A stretch of DNA of 64,000 bases, taken from Natronomonas salsuginis. Lineage in GTDB: Archaea > Halobacteriota > Halobacteria > Halobacteriales > Haloarculaceae. The stretch covers positions 1-64,000 of the forward strand of contig NZ_QKNX01000002.1 of assembly GCF_005239135.1 (NCBI RefSeq), given 5' to 3'. The notes beneath the pieces were generated by a model that worked only from the letters and a program-made list of their open reading frames with translations, was not told the origin of the DNA and did no database searches. How positions within the stretch are numbered: the first letter of the stretch is position 1; every line of letters starts with the position of its first letter. The position numbers were made by a program, and so were the translations under genes. This document shows positions 29,192-36,563 of this stretch, in pieces.

Positions 29192-32012
29192 CCTTCTCGA
29201 CCTCCATCCAGACTCCGAACTCGGCGTCGTCCGGCACGTCGAGCCGGAGTAGTACGTCGTTGAGCAGGTCGTCCCGCGAGAGAGGTATCTCCGGTGAGAT
29301 GGTCAGCGTCTCATCGACTGTTACGTGGTCGGCAAGGCTGTCGGCGTCCAGACCGCGGCTGGCGACGCCGTCATCGTCAAGCGTTCCAGTATACGAGAGG
29401 TGGAGCGTGTGAATCTTCGAGTCGATGCCGAGTTCCCGTTCCAATCCGTCGATGAGTCCCGGCTTGTCGTCGGCGTCGAACTCGCCCATCAGCGGGAACC
29501 GCGTGGTGTTGCTCACTTCGAGGTCTTCGTCTTCGACCTCATCTTTCAGTTCCTCGAACTGCTTCACGAGGTCAGCGGTGTTGCCGCCCTCGACGGTGAC
29601 CTTCCCCTCCTTGATGTCGGAGGCGTCGAACTCGAAGCCGCACTCGCATTTTGTGCCCTCTAACTCGTTTCCGCATTGCGGACAGGTGAATACCTGACTC
29701 GCTTCCGCAGTCGTTCCGCCGGCCTCATCGGTTCCGGGACTCGCCGTAGACGAACTGCTTGTCGTCTGCGTGGTGGTGGCATCGACGGAGATAGTCGCTG
29801 GCTCGTCGTCATCGTCGTCTTCGACGGTCTGGACGTAGTCCCCGTGGACAAGGACGGTGTCGCTCCCAATGCTCCCGACGCGCTGGCCGAAGTAGGTTCC
29901 AACCTTGACGACCTCGTCCTGACATAGCGACTGAATGGCGTCCGTGAGTTCGCGCTCGTCTGTGAGGGTCGGGTACGTCGTGTTTCGGTAGAAATCGTTG
30001 AGCAGATGCTGGTACTGGATGCCTCCCCCTTCAGCGGCTTCCACGGCCTCCTCTACGTCAGAGCGGAGTTGACTGCTGTCAGGGCTGACGACCTTGATGG
30101 TGGCGTTGTAGAAGTCGGCGTTCCCGCTCACCGGGAGTCCCTGTGGGAACAGGCCACGCTCCGTCGACGTGTGAACCGTTCCGTACTTGTCACGTACGCG
30201 GTCGCGTAGGTTCTGGTAGTTCTGGTCGTGGATGTCGTCGAAGCCGTCGGGAAGAACTTCCTCCTCGCGCTGGAGTTCCTCCCCGGCGACGACCTTCCGA
30301 GCGAGTTCCCGAATCCCCGTATTCGAGTCAACGCTGGACCGCTTCTCTGGCGTCACGAGAACCAGCGTGTTGTTGAACTCCCGCTCTTGGCCCGTCGTGA
30401 GGGCCTCAAACTCCTCATCGTAACTTCGTTTCGCGGCGAGGGAGACAACCACTTTTAGCGTCTTGTTGTCGGGGATGTCCTGCTCGGTGTTGACCGGGTT
30501 GAGGATGTGGACGTTGTTGTGTCCGCCGAACAGGTCGTCCTTGACGAGCCGCTCGACGCGATGGATAGCCGTGTTTTTGTGGATGTCCTCGGCCTTCTTT
30601 TCGATGCGAGCCGCGGGGTTCTCGTCTGTGTCGAAGGCGTACTCGCCGTTAATCCGGAAGACGTGCCACGCGTGTCCGAACACGTCCTCGGTGAACGTCT
30701 GAACGATTTCGTGGGCGTTCTTGCCCTTCCGCATTGTACCCATCAGCATCTGCCGCTTGTTCGCGCCCTCTTCTCCGCCTCGTGCGAGACTGTGGAGCAA
30801 GACGATGTTGAGCAGTTCCTCAACGTGCGGCTCGAAGACTCGCTCTCCGTTGCGGTCGTCCGAGGTCGCTTCCCCGAGGCGGTGGTAGTCGTTCAGATAC
30901 TTGCTCACCAGTTCCCCGTCGATGAACCGGAACCACCCTGTGTACTCAAACACGTCAACGTCGCCGGTCAGGATGAGGTCCTCCTTGTGGTAGTTCCCAG
31001 CGAATATTTCGGTGAGGAGGTGGAGGAGACCGCGGGCGTCCTGATGGCCCTGTTGTTCGGAGAATTTGTCCATCAGGGTGTCCAACGCGACTGGGTGGAA
31101 AGGATAGTAGTCCTCGATGCGACCCTCCATCTCCTGATAGTCGGTGAGTTGAATCTGTCCGTTGTTCCGGTATACGTCGGTGTACTCCTGTGCCAACGAT
31201 GCGAGGCCGTCGGGGTCGGTTACGTCCCCAACGAGCCGGTGGAGGAGGAACCGAATCTTCTCGTCACGGCGGCGTGAGAGGTCGTGGCGAAATGGGTTCG
31301 TCCGCGGGAGAATCGCCTCCACGTCTGCCTCCTCGAACAGGAGGGAGACGTAGACCGCGAGCGGGGTGTCGTCTCGTCCCGCGGCTTCGAGGAGGTTCTG
31401 GAGGAAGCCGAGGTTGTCGTCGCGGTACTCGGCTCGTCCGCTCATCCCGAACCACCGCTCGAACTCGTCGATGAAAACTGCGGTCGGTTGGTCGTCAAGT
31501 GCGTCTCGAATCTCGTGGACTCCCGGCGGGTTTCCGGTTTGCCACGCGTCGATGTCCAGATAGTCTCCGACGGCGACGTGGAGTTTGTCGTAGTCGCTAT
31601 CGAGGTTCAGCATCTGGAGGGCAGAAGTCTGCGCGTCGTCGGGAAGGGAGGCGTCGATGTCGTTCTCGTTGAGCCATCGCTGTCCTAAGTCCGGGGAGGA
31701 CAGCAGGTGGTACAGCACGAGTTCGATGTGGCTCTTACCGCTCCCGAACTCGCCACCGATGATGTGTGCGCCTTCGGAGACGCTCGTGGAAGCATCGAAC
31801 TTCTCCGTGGTCCGTTTGATTATGGTAGTGAGCGTTTCCGTCGGGTAGGTTATGCTCAGAATCCGCTCGGCGTTCTGCTCGGGCGATTCTCGACTGTCGT
31901 AGAGGTTGTACAGGCTGACTTCGTCCAGAAGGTTGTCAGCCGTGATTTCCCCGTCTTCCGCCTGAATCTCCTCAGACGGAGTAATATAATCGGAAATTAC
32001 ACGAGAACTCAT
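29184..32012 (-). CDS. DUF499/BrxC-PglY-type ATPase
   Basis: A 942-residue AAA+-like ATPase heading the defence operon. Walker A is GGEFGSGKSH (about 86-95) and Walker B VFIDEFERWFG (about 179-189). A zinc ribbon, CPQCGNELEGTKCECGFEF, lies near 772-790, preceded by a Ser/Thr-rich linker; a beta-rich C-terminal domain follows. BrxC/PglY of BREX is assigned to this family and is often about 1200 residues, so this one is somewhat short. It probably forms a ring on DNA that couples the methylase and PglZ partner to phage sensing. Overlap with the PglZ gene indicates coupling. Confidence 0.88.
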   Translation of the reverse strand: MSSRVISDYITPSEEIQAEDGEITADNLLDEVSLYNLYDSRESPEQNAERILSITYPTETLTTIIKRTTEKFDASTSVSEGAHIIGGEFGSGKSHIELVLYHLLSSPDLGQRWLNENDIDASLPDDAQTSALQMLNLDSDYDKLHVAVGDYLDIDAWQTGNPPGVHEIRDALDDQPTAVFIDEFERWFGMSGRAEYRDDNLGFLQNLLEAAGRDDTPLAVYVSLLFEEADVEAILPRTNPFRHDLSRRRDEKIRFLLHRLVGDVTDPDGLASLAQEYTDVYRNNGQIQLTDYQEMEGRIEDYYPFHPVALDTLMDKFSEQQGHQDARGLLHLLTEIFAGNYHKEDLILTGDVDVFEYTGWFRFIDGELVSKYLNDYHRLGEATSDDRNGERVFEPHVEELLNIVLLHSLARGGEEGANKRQMLMGTMRKGKNAHEIVQTFTEDVFGHAWHVFRINGEYAFDTDENPAARIEKKAEDIHKNTAIHRVERLVKDDLFGGHNNVHILNPVNTEQDIPDNKTLKVVVSLAAKRSYDEEFEALTTGQEREFNNTLVLVTPEKRSSVDSNTGIRELARKVVAGEELQREEEVLPDGFDDIHDQNYQNLRDRVRDKYGTVHTSTERGLFPQGLPVSGNADFYNATIKVVSPDSSQLRSDVEEAVEAAEGGGIQYQHLLNDFYRNTTYPTLTDERELTDAIQSLCQDEVVKVGTYFGQRVGSIGSDTVLVHGDYVQTVEDDDDDEPATISVDATTTQTTSSSSTASPGTDEAGGTTAEASQVFTCPQCGNELEGTKCECGFEFDASDIKEGKVTVEGGNTADLVKQFEELKDEVEDEDLEVSNTTRFPLMGEFDADDKPGLIDGLERELGIDSKIHTLHLSYTGTLDDDGVASRGLDADSLADHVTVDETLTISPEIPLSRDDLLNDVLLRLDVPDDAEFGVWMEVEKGD

Positions 32013-32038
32013 CTATTCTTAGTGTAAGTGGCTGTCAA

Positions 32039-32359
32039 TTAGTCCTTGCGTTGACCGTTTACACTATCGAGAGGAGAGATGGTTGACCGCTTCAGCGTCT
32101 GTACAGGGAAGCAATTCCTGAAAAATGCAGTCAAATCTGACCACAATAGTGAGTCGAACTTACCAAATTTCGCGCGTGCCTTGCCGACTGGTGTTCCAAC
32201 CCCCGACCCCTCCCTCCAGTAGACCTCCGAGAACAGGAGAATCCACTCACAGCCATCCCCGTTTGACTGCGCTTTCTGGCGGTATGGCTCCTCTCGGCGT
32301 GAAGTCGGGGCCAAGGCGCGTGCGCATTGGCTGTCGCCGACCGGTACTCTGAACTTCAT
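32039..32359 (-). CDS. Doubtful 106-residue reading frame upstream of the ATPase gene
   Basis: Starts MKFRVPVGDSQCARALAP and ends 26 nt before the ATPase ATG on the same strand, so it could be a first operon gene. It contains WILLFSEVYWREG and DLTAFFRNCF, which look protein-like, but the product is basic and unlike the acidic proteins around it, and I recognise no family. Confidence 0.28.
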   Translation of the reverse strand: MKFRVPVGDSQCARALAPTSRREEPYRQKAQSNGDGCEWILLFSEVYWREGSGVGTPVGKARAKFGKFDSLLWSDLTAFFRNCFPVQTLKRSTISPLDSVNGQRKD

Positions 32360-32395
32360 CTTTCGAGGGGGTCGCTCTCTCTAAGGTTACCACTC

Positions 32396-32558
32396 TTAGG
32401 GTATCTACTCTCCGTGGCAACTCGCTCTTAGAACTCGTGTTTAAACTCGATGACCCCCCGGAGTACAGTACGCTCTGTTAGAACACGTTGGTTGAGAGGA
32501 TGGGTTTACACTCTCTATTAGAACACGAGAGTCCCGAGAACGAGCCTTTTAGAAGTTG
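32396..32558. repeat. Short direct repeats of the type TTAGAACACG
   Basis: TTAGAACTCG (32428-32437), TTAGAACACG (32478-32487), TTAGAACACG (32518-32527) and TTAGAAGTTG (32549-32558), with a weaker TTAGGGTATC at 32396. Most are preceded by CTCT. Spacings are 32, 50, 40 and 31 bp. They may be regulator sites or iterons of an origin; the irregular spacing argues against a strict array. Confidence 0.5.
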
Positions 32559-32587
32559 TATTGAAAGAATTGAAATTCACGGTTAAG

Positions 32588-32609
32588 CCCTCTCGAAACG
32601 TAGAGAGGG
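32588..32609 (+). promoter_or_regulatory. Hairpin directly before the 45-residue gene
   Basis: CCCTCTC (32588-32594) pairs with GAGAGGG (32603-32609) around an 8-nt loop, ending one base before the ATG at 32611. If transcribed it would cover the ribosome entry region and could reduce translation. Confidence 0.5.
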
Positions 32610-32610
32610 T

Positions 32611-32748
32611 ATGGAACTCACGCCGAGAGAGGCGGCCTTTCTGCTCGACGAGATGAGCGAGATAGAAGACGACGAAACGAGGTACCCGTCGGCTCGAACC
32701 GAAGCGAGGCGGCTCCGCAAGAGGGCAGAGGCCGCGCTCACGGAGTAA
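32611..32748 (+). CDS. Small acidic/helical protein of 45 residues
   Basis: MELTPREAAFLLDEMSEIED... is a 45-residue helical protein with an acidic N-terminal half and an Arg-rich C-terminal helix (ARTEARRLRKRAEAA). It has good haloarchaeal codon use and a clear ATG. I recognise no family; small proteins of this type are frequent in haloarchaeal viruses and plasmids. Confidence 0.5.
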   Translation: MELTPREAAFLLDEMSEIEDDETRYPSARTEARRLRKRAEAALTE

Positions 32749-32810
32749 TCAAAAACGCGCGCGTTCGGATTCTCCCGAGCAGTTACTATCGTCGGCTTGC
32801 TTCACAGCGT

Positions 32811-33071
32811 ATGTACAGAGGCAAAGAGAGGTTCGTCTCGGGAACTGCCCCGAGACCGGAGCAACCGCGGTGGCGCTCATCGGGTCGATACGACTGGAGA
32901 CACTCGGCAGGGATTGAGAACGAGAATTCAACGCAACCCAAGCCACGGAGGTTTCGGCAGGGGTTGGCTTCGAGGTCTCGAACTCGGGGAGCGACCGGGG
33001 CAGAGCAGAAAGTGAGCAACTCCGTTTGGGTGACTGTATCGAACCGGAGGGGTGGTCGGCTCTATGTCTGA
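32811..33071 (+). CDS. Basic 86-residue protein, doubtful
   Basis: MYRGKERFVSGTAPRPEQPR... is Arg-rich and lacks recognisable domains. Its stop overlaps the start of the next frame by 8 nt, which is the only support for translation. Strongly basic proteins are unusual in a haloarchaeon, though nucleic-acid-binding element proteins can be basic. Confidence 0.33.
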   Translation: MYRGKERFVSGTAPRPEQPRWRSSGRYDWRHSAGIENENSTQPKPRRFRQGLASRSRTRGATGAEQKVSNSVWVTVSNRRGGRLYV

Positions 33072-33312
33072 CCGACCTATCCGGGTCCGATTGACAAAGA
33101 CGCTCGGGCCGAACCAGCATCCAGAGTGCGGCCTGTTCACCGTACCTCCCGACGAGGCAATCACGATTACTCGGGGGATTGTTACGCAGGTCGCCCGGGA
33201 ACGGCTCGGCGACGCTGACGGAACGGCATCGGACACAGAGGTTCTCGACGAAGCGACTGCCGTCCTCAAAGAAATCGAGGGAGAGTTAGAGAGACGGTTT
33301 GATACGGAGTAG
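33064..33312 (+). CDS. Unrecognised 82-residue protein
   Basis: MSDRPIRVRLTKTLGPNQHP... has a beta-rich N-terminal half and a helical, acidic C-terminal half (DTEVLDEATAVLKEIEGELERRF). ATG at 33064 was preferred to the in-frame ATG four codons earlier at 33052 because it gives the common MSD start. It precedes the AT-rich membrane cassette by 75 nt. Function unknown. Confidence 0.55.
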   Translation: MSDRPIRVRLTKTLGPNQHPECGLFTVPPDEAITITRGIVTQVARERLGDADGTASDTEVLDEATAVLKEIEGELERRFDTE

Positions 33313-33387
33313 ATTGTCGGGGGGTCATCGAATTACACCACCTGATGTCAAATAGGCTTAAGATGGACTGTTCAATATAACTAATTG

Positions 33388-33579
33388 ATGACAGACATCG
33401 GGGAAGCCATCTCCGCCGCGCTAATTTTGGTCGTAGGAGCAGGGGTACTTGCCATTATGGCTGGTGCTGATACATCTCTTGTAACTAACTTAATGTCGAG
33501 TGGTATAACACTCATCGTCTACGTTGGTGTGTTTGGGATTTTTGCGCTGATTCTCCTGAACATCGTCCAACAAATCTGA
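33388..33579 (+). CDS. Small two-helix membrane protein, first gene of the AT-rich cassette
   Basis: A 63-residue protein (MTDIGEAISAALILVVGAGV...) with hydrophobic segments at about 8-27 and 38-58. The ATG at 33388 directly follows an in-frame TTG. CTTAAG at 33358-33363 is a TATA candidate about 25-30 nt upstream. The gene is clearly AT-richer than the host genes, with codons such as ATA and TTA. Product unknown; its layout resembles small holin- or pilin-like proteins, but there is no direct evidence. Confidence 0.62.
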   Translation: MTDIGEAISAALILVVGAGVLAIMAGADTSLVTNLMSSGITLIVYVGVFGIFALILLNIVQQI

Positions 33580-33589
33580 GGGTGGTAAG

Positions 33590-33853
33590 ATGTCTGATGA
33601 ATCTATTTGGAATCGCGTACAAGCAGAGATGCAGAAAGACGGACTTGACCTGCTTGAGCAAGTATTGGCTCTAATTACCGGAGGTGTCCTTGGGGGTAAT
33701 GCGCTTCGGATAGCAAATGCGGACTTGCCAATTTTGTATGAATTAGGTGCGTATGCCGGTTTATTCGTTCTTGGATTTATTGTACTTGGAACGACACATC
33801 TTGTTGTCTCCTACAACCGTGTACTCAGCGCAGATGTAGAAGATGATGAATAG
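33590..33853 (+). CDS. Small two-helix membrane protein, second gene of the AT-rich cassette
   Basis: An 87-residue protein: polar amphipathic N-terminus (SDESIWNRVQAEMQKDGLDLLEQ), hydrophobic segments at about 24-42 (VLALITGGVLGGNALRIA, weak) and 52-74 (LGAYAGLFVLGFIVLGTTHLVV), and an acidic tail. It starts 10 nt after the preceding gene with GGTGG just upstream of the ATG as a ribosome site. It is probably co-transcribed with its neighbour and perhaps forms a complex with it. Confidence 0.62.
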   Translation: MSDESIWNRVQAEMQKDGLDLLEQVLALITGGVLGGNALRIANADLPILYELGAYAGLFVLGFIVLGTTHLVVSYNRVLSADVEDDE

Positions 33854-33856
33854 AGA

Positions 33857-33885
33857 CCTCACCAATTCATCGTGAATTGGGGAGG
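33857..33885 (+). terminator. Hairpin between the membrane-protein pair and the coiled-coil gene
   Basis: CCTC-A-CCAATTCA / TGAATTGG-G-GAGG with a TCG loop, followed by TGATTTTA. The strong stem and T-rich flank right after a stop codon suggest termination of the two-gene transcript. TTTTATG at 33889-33895 is then the TATA box of the next gene. Confidence 0.55.
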
Positions 33886-33920
33886 TGATTTTATGTACTT
33901 GATACCAGTAACTAAATTGA

Positions 33921-34931
33921 ATGGTTGATTTCCTGCCATATGCCGCCGTTGCTGGTGGAACACTCCTCTTTTCTGGAGGGGTGCGTCGAGTGGGTGAACT
34001 TATTGCTGAGGGAGGTTGGAATCGGATTTTAGCAGACACTGTTGAAAGAGACAACAAGAAAGACAACAAGCAGGTTCTGAGTGCATTAAAATCACAACAA
34101 GGTCAACTTGAGCAGAAAGAAAAACAGATTCAGAGCCGAGAACAGGAACTATCCGAAATCCGTGGTGAAAAGCAAGAACTCAAGAAGCGTCTATCGGACT
34201 TTGAACGAATCACTCACTCTCTGAAACGAGAAAATTTAGCCAGAGAACGTCTTATAGAGCGGTATTGGCAACCTCTACATGCGGTCATCCTCTGTTTTGC
34301 GGAGCAAACACACGACGGTGAAGAGTCTGACAAGTGGCTTCGTGACTTGCTAAAGGAAAGGTACAACCTCCACAACCTAACAGGATTCACTACTATCATT
34401 CCTCCCGCAGAAGTTCCCTCAAAACTCAAAGGAAAAAACAACAGTCGCGAGAAACTGAAGGATTGGATTGAGGAAGACCTGTATGGACAGTATGCTAATG
34501 CGAAGTCAACCATCTGCTTTGCAGGCGTGATTGACTTACGAAATGTCTATTCTCGTACTGACCTCGAAAACGAAGAACGTACACCCCTTTTCAGCACTAT
34601 AGACGAGGAACTGGAATTAGAGGAGATTTTTAGTGAAGAGGATTTCTCCAAATTACTCGCTTCAGACGGAGTTAATCTTTCAAAAGCCATTGAACAAGGC
34701 GACATCCCGTTTTTGGCTTCAAAAGCAATCTCATCGGATGAGTTAGACCGGGTTCATGACCACCAAGATGAGATTGAGTCCAGTCTTGGTAACCCTAATC
34801 TGCGAACTATTGCGGAGGAGGTTGATGTTTCCAGTCTCTCCGAGGCCCTTTCACCATACGTCGAGAGTCCCGAGGATGTCGCTTCGTCGATTAAAGAGGA
34901 AGCAAAAATTTGGAAGAGGGAACTCTACTAA
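33921..34931 (+). CDS. Membrane-anchored coiled-coil protein, unrecognised
   Basis: A 336-residue protein. The first 28 residues (MVDFLPYAAVAGGTLLFSGG...) form a short hydrophobic anchor. Residues about 45-110 are a long charged coiled coil (QQGQLEQKEKQIQSREQELSE...). A mixed globular region follows, with ERLIERYWQPLHAVILCFAEQ and TTIIPPAEVPSKLKG, and an acidic helical C-terminus. No known domain is seen. Its own TATA box TTTTATG lies 26-32 nt upstream, so the transcript is nearly leaderless. Base and codon use are AT-richer than the rest of the element, suggesting a different origin. A sensor or effector role in defence is possible but is inference. Confidence 0.65.
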   Translation: MVDFLPYAAVAGGTLLFSGGVRRVGELIAEGGWNRILADTVERDNKKDNKQVLSALKSQQGQLEQKEKQIQSREQELSEIRGEKQELKKRLSDFERITHSLKRENLARERLIERYWQPLHAVILCFAEQTHDGEESDKWLRDLLKERYNLHNLTGFTTIIPPAEVPSKLKGKNNSREKLKDWIEEDLYGQYANAKSTICFAGVIDLRNVYSRTDLENEERTPLFSTIDEELELEEIFSEEDFSKLLASDGVNLSKAIEQGDIPFLASKAISSDELDRVHDHQDEIESSLGNPNLRTIAEEVDVSSLSEALSPYVESPEDVASSIKEEAKIWKRELY

Positions 34932-34937
34932 TGGTAT

Positions 34938-35942
34938 CTACACGTCCACGAGGTAGTCCTCCCGCCGTTCCATCTGCTCGTTCTTCGTCGCTTTGTCGTA
35001 GTGCTTGTCCATCACCCCACGAGACATGTCCACACGGTCAGCGGTCACGTCCTTCGGCTGGCCCGCGTTCAGCGCCTCGGTAACGTAGCCGCGCCGGAGC
35101 GCGTGCGGACTCACCGACGCAGGGCACTTGCTCGCGGTGTTGTAGGAGGTCGCCTCGCACTCCGGTAAGTCGCGACTCATCGGGCACTCCCCGGTGTAGT
35201 GGCACGGTCGAGTCGCGGTGTAGATGTTCCGCTGAATCGTCGTCGGCTCGCACCGCTTCCCGTGGCTCGACATCAACAGCGGCGTCCGTCCGTGTTCGTC
35301 CTCGCCGCCGGGGTGATTGAACCGGAAGTAGTCACGGAGGACCGCGGCGACTTTGTCGCTGATGCGAATGTCGCGCTCGCCTTTGCCCTTGTTCTTGAGC
35401 GGGGTCTCGGTCTCCGGACGGTGACGAACGCGGAGGTAGGGCCTGCTCCCGTCCTCAAAGTCGTCCGTGTCGAGCGCGTACAGGGAACTCCGGCGCATCC
35501 CGGTCTTCCAGAGGAGCAGGACGATGACGTGCCGGAGGGTCGCGTACTCGTGTTTGTCGAGGTAGTCGATGATTTGGGTCGCTTCGTCCTTCGTCAGGAC
35601 GGCGTCGGCTACCTCCTCGGCGTCATCGGGTTTGGGGATGCGGACCATCATCCGCAGGTCTTTCGGAACGGCGTTGATGTGCTCGCAGAAGCGGACGAAG
35701 TCCTTCACGCAGGTCATGTCTGTCTTGAGCGTGATTGTCTTCACCTGCTCCTGTCGCCACTCCTTGAACTGCTGGATGTCGTCGCTGGTGAGGTTGTTGA
35801 GGTTCGTGAGGTCCTCATCTTCGAGCCAGCCGACGAACTTCCGCAGGGTCGTCTCGTAGTTCGAGAGCGTGGAGTCAGTCACGTCGTTGGCCTTGTCGTT
35901 CAGGTAGCGGTTCATTGCGTCACGCGGCGGTGTGGCGTTCAT
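34938..35942 (-). CDS. Tyrosine recombinase/integrase of the element
   Basis: A 334-residue integrase. The N-terminal SAM-like core-binding domain (SNYETTLRKFVGWLEDEDL) spans about 1-100. The catalytic domain has Arg in LLWKTGMRRSSLYAL (about residue 180), HxxR in SPHALRRGYVTEAL (about 285-298) and the nucleophile Tyr in MDKHYDKATK (about 318). Cys residues between (CHYTGECPMSRDLPEC) suggest a zinc knuckle as in many haloarchaeal integrases. ATG at 35942 is preferred to longer frames that run into the attachment site. It ends 6 nt past the convergent coiled-coil gene and begins 140 nt from attR. Confidence 0.92.
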   Translation of the reverse strand: MNATPPRDAMNRYLNDKANDVTDSTLSNYETTLRKFVGWLEDEDLTNLNNLTSDDIQQFKEWRQEQVKTITLKTDMTCVKDFVRFCEHINAVPKDLRMMVRIPKPDDAEEVADAVLTKDEATQIIDYLDKHEYATLRHVIVLLLWKTGMRRSSLYALDTDDFEDGSRPYLRVRHRPETETPLKNKGKGERDIRISDKVAAVLRDYFRFNHPGGEDEHGRTPLLMSSHGKRCEPTTIQRNIYTATRPCHYTGECPMSRDLPECEATSYNTASKCPASVSPHALRRGYVTEALNAGQPKDVTADRVDMSRGVMDKHYDKATKNEQMERREDYLVDV

Positions 35943-36081
35943 GGGTTGTCGTACCTCGGTTGCTGAACGCCGTCGCGCGTGTTCGTACTCGGGAATTGGC
36001 ACCCCGCGAGTTTCTTCGTGCCCACACGGCGAAGCAAGCCGAGGCGGCCTGAGAGCCGCCGAGGGTTGCTCTGAGCCGTGT

Positions 36082-36114
36082 AGAGGCCCGGGGTTCAAAT
36101 CCCCGCGAGTCCAT
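36082..36114. repeat. Right attachment site (attR)
   Basis: A near-copy of tRNA-Ala 3' half (31 of 33 bases). The T stem here is CGGGG/CCCCG instead of CCGGG/CCCGG: two compensating changes, so this copy came from a functional but different tRNA-Ala allele. No D or anticodon arm precedes it, so it is not a tRNA gene. Confidence 0.88.
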
Positions 36115-36184
36115 TTCCTTCGTTCGCTTCGCTCACTCAGTCAATGAACTCGCCGACCTTCGCAAACCCTTCGGGTTTGCTCAG

Positions 36185-36246
36185 TCCCGGCGAGTCCGTT
36201 TTTAATCTATTCTTTCACACGGCGTGGCGAACCCCCGGCGAGTCCA
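36185..36246. repeat. Two further partial copies of the tRNA-Ala 3' end
   Basis: TCCCGGCGAGTCC at 36185-36197 and CCCGGCGAGTCCA at 36234-36246 repeat the last 12-13 bases of the tRNA gene outside attR. They carry the CCCGG version of the T stem found in the intact tRNA. They look like scars of earlier integrations or deletions at the same tRNA. Confidence 0.65.
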
Positions 36247-36563
36247 CTTATATACCTAAACCGCTGGAAAGCGGATTGGTATTTATCATCTAACTGCCAG
36301 AGATCTCATCACAATTCGTACACTATGATAACCACTAACGGCCGCAGCAATCAGTTCAAAACCAACCGCCAGCTGAGAAAATCCTCATATAGATAGTGCC
36401 CCCTGTTGAAATCATTAATCGGTGATATGTTTTTGCTGTCGTGCTGAATGTAGAGGTTCTGTGCAGCAAGGATTCGGCTGCTACGACCAACGGTATATCT
36501 GTCCGAGGCCCATACGCCTTGGTGTATGATCAACAGACGCCCCCAGAAAACATTCCTCGATAA
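36247..36563. other. AT-rich non-coding stretch beyond the element, possible gene remnant
   Basis: No convincing gene. A 60-codon minus-strand frame (36351-36533) reads MIIHQGVWASDRYTVGRSSR and further uncommon protein-like sequence, but no family is recognised; it may be a remnant of a gene carried by an earlier insertion. The bases are clearly AT-richer than the flanking host genes. Confidence 0.35.

Larger units (their letters stand above)
32013..32610. other. About 600-base regulatory region upstream of the defence operon
   Basis: Holds at most one doubtful minus-strand reading frame (32039-32359) and, from 32390 onward, a set of short repeats described separately. It separates the leftward defence operon from rightward small genes, so promoters in both directions must lie here. 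No tRNA-like or clear terminator structure is seen apart from the hairpin at 32588-32609. Confidence 0.5.
21120..36114. mobile_element. Integrative element of about 15 kb in tRNA-Ala(CGC)
   Basis: Bounded on the left by the intact tRNA-Ala and on the right by a 33-bp near-copy of its 3' end, with a tyrosine integrase gene next to the right site pointing inward. Contents differ from the host backbone: a small regulator with operators, zinc-finger protein, helicase-like protein with winged helix, a BREX-like defence operon, several tiny unknown proteins and an AT-richer membrane-protein cassette. No capsid or portal genes are recognisable, so it is more like an integrated plasmid or genomic island than a provirus, though a relic of a virus cannot be excluded. 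Confidence 0.88.

Noticed and set aside
32125-32352. 75-codon plus-strand frame upstream of the defence operon
   Set aside because: Pro/Ser/Arg-rich composition without recognisable structure, opposite to an equally doubtful minus frame.
32396-32558. CRISPR-like array
   Set aside because: The repeats are only about 10 bp, vary in sequence and have irregular 31-50 bp spacing. No cas genes are present and no true array was seen anywhere in the window.
36042-36113. Possible second tRNA gene ending at 36113
   Set aside because: Only the T arm and acceptor 3' strand are present. No matching 5' acceptor strand, D arm or anticodon arm can be drawn, so it is the attachment-site duplicate.
21120-36114. 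Reading the element as a complete provirus
   Set aside because: No major capsid, packaging ATPase, portal or tail-like protein could be recognised. The contents fit a defence-carrying integrative plasmid or island better.
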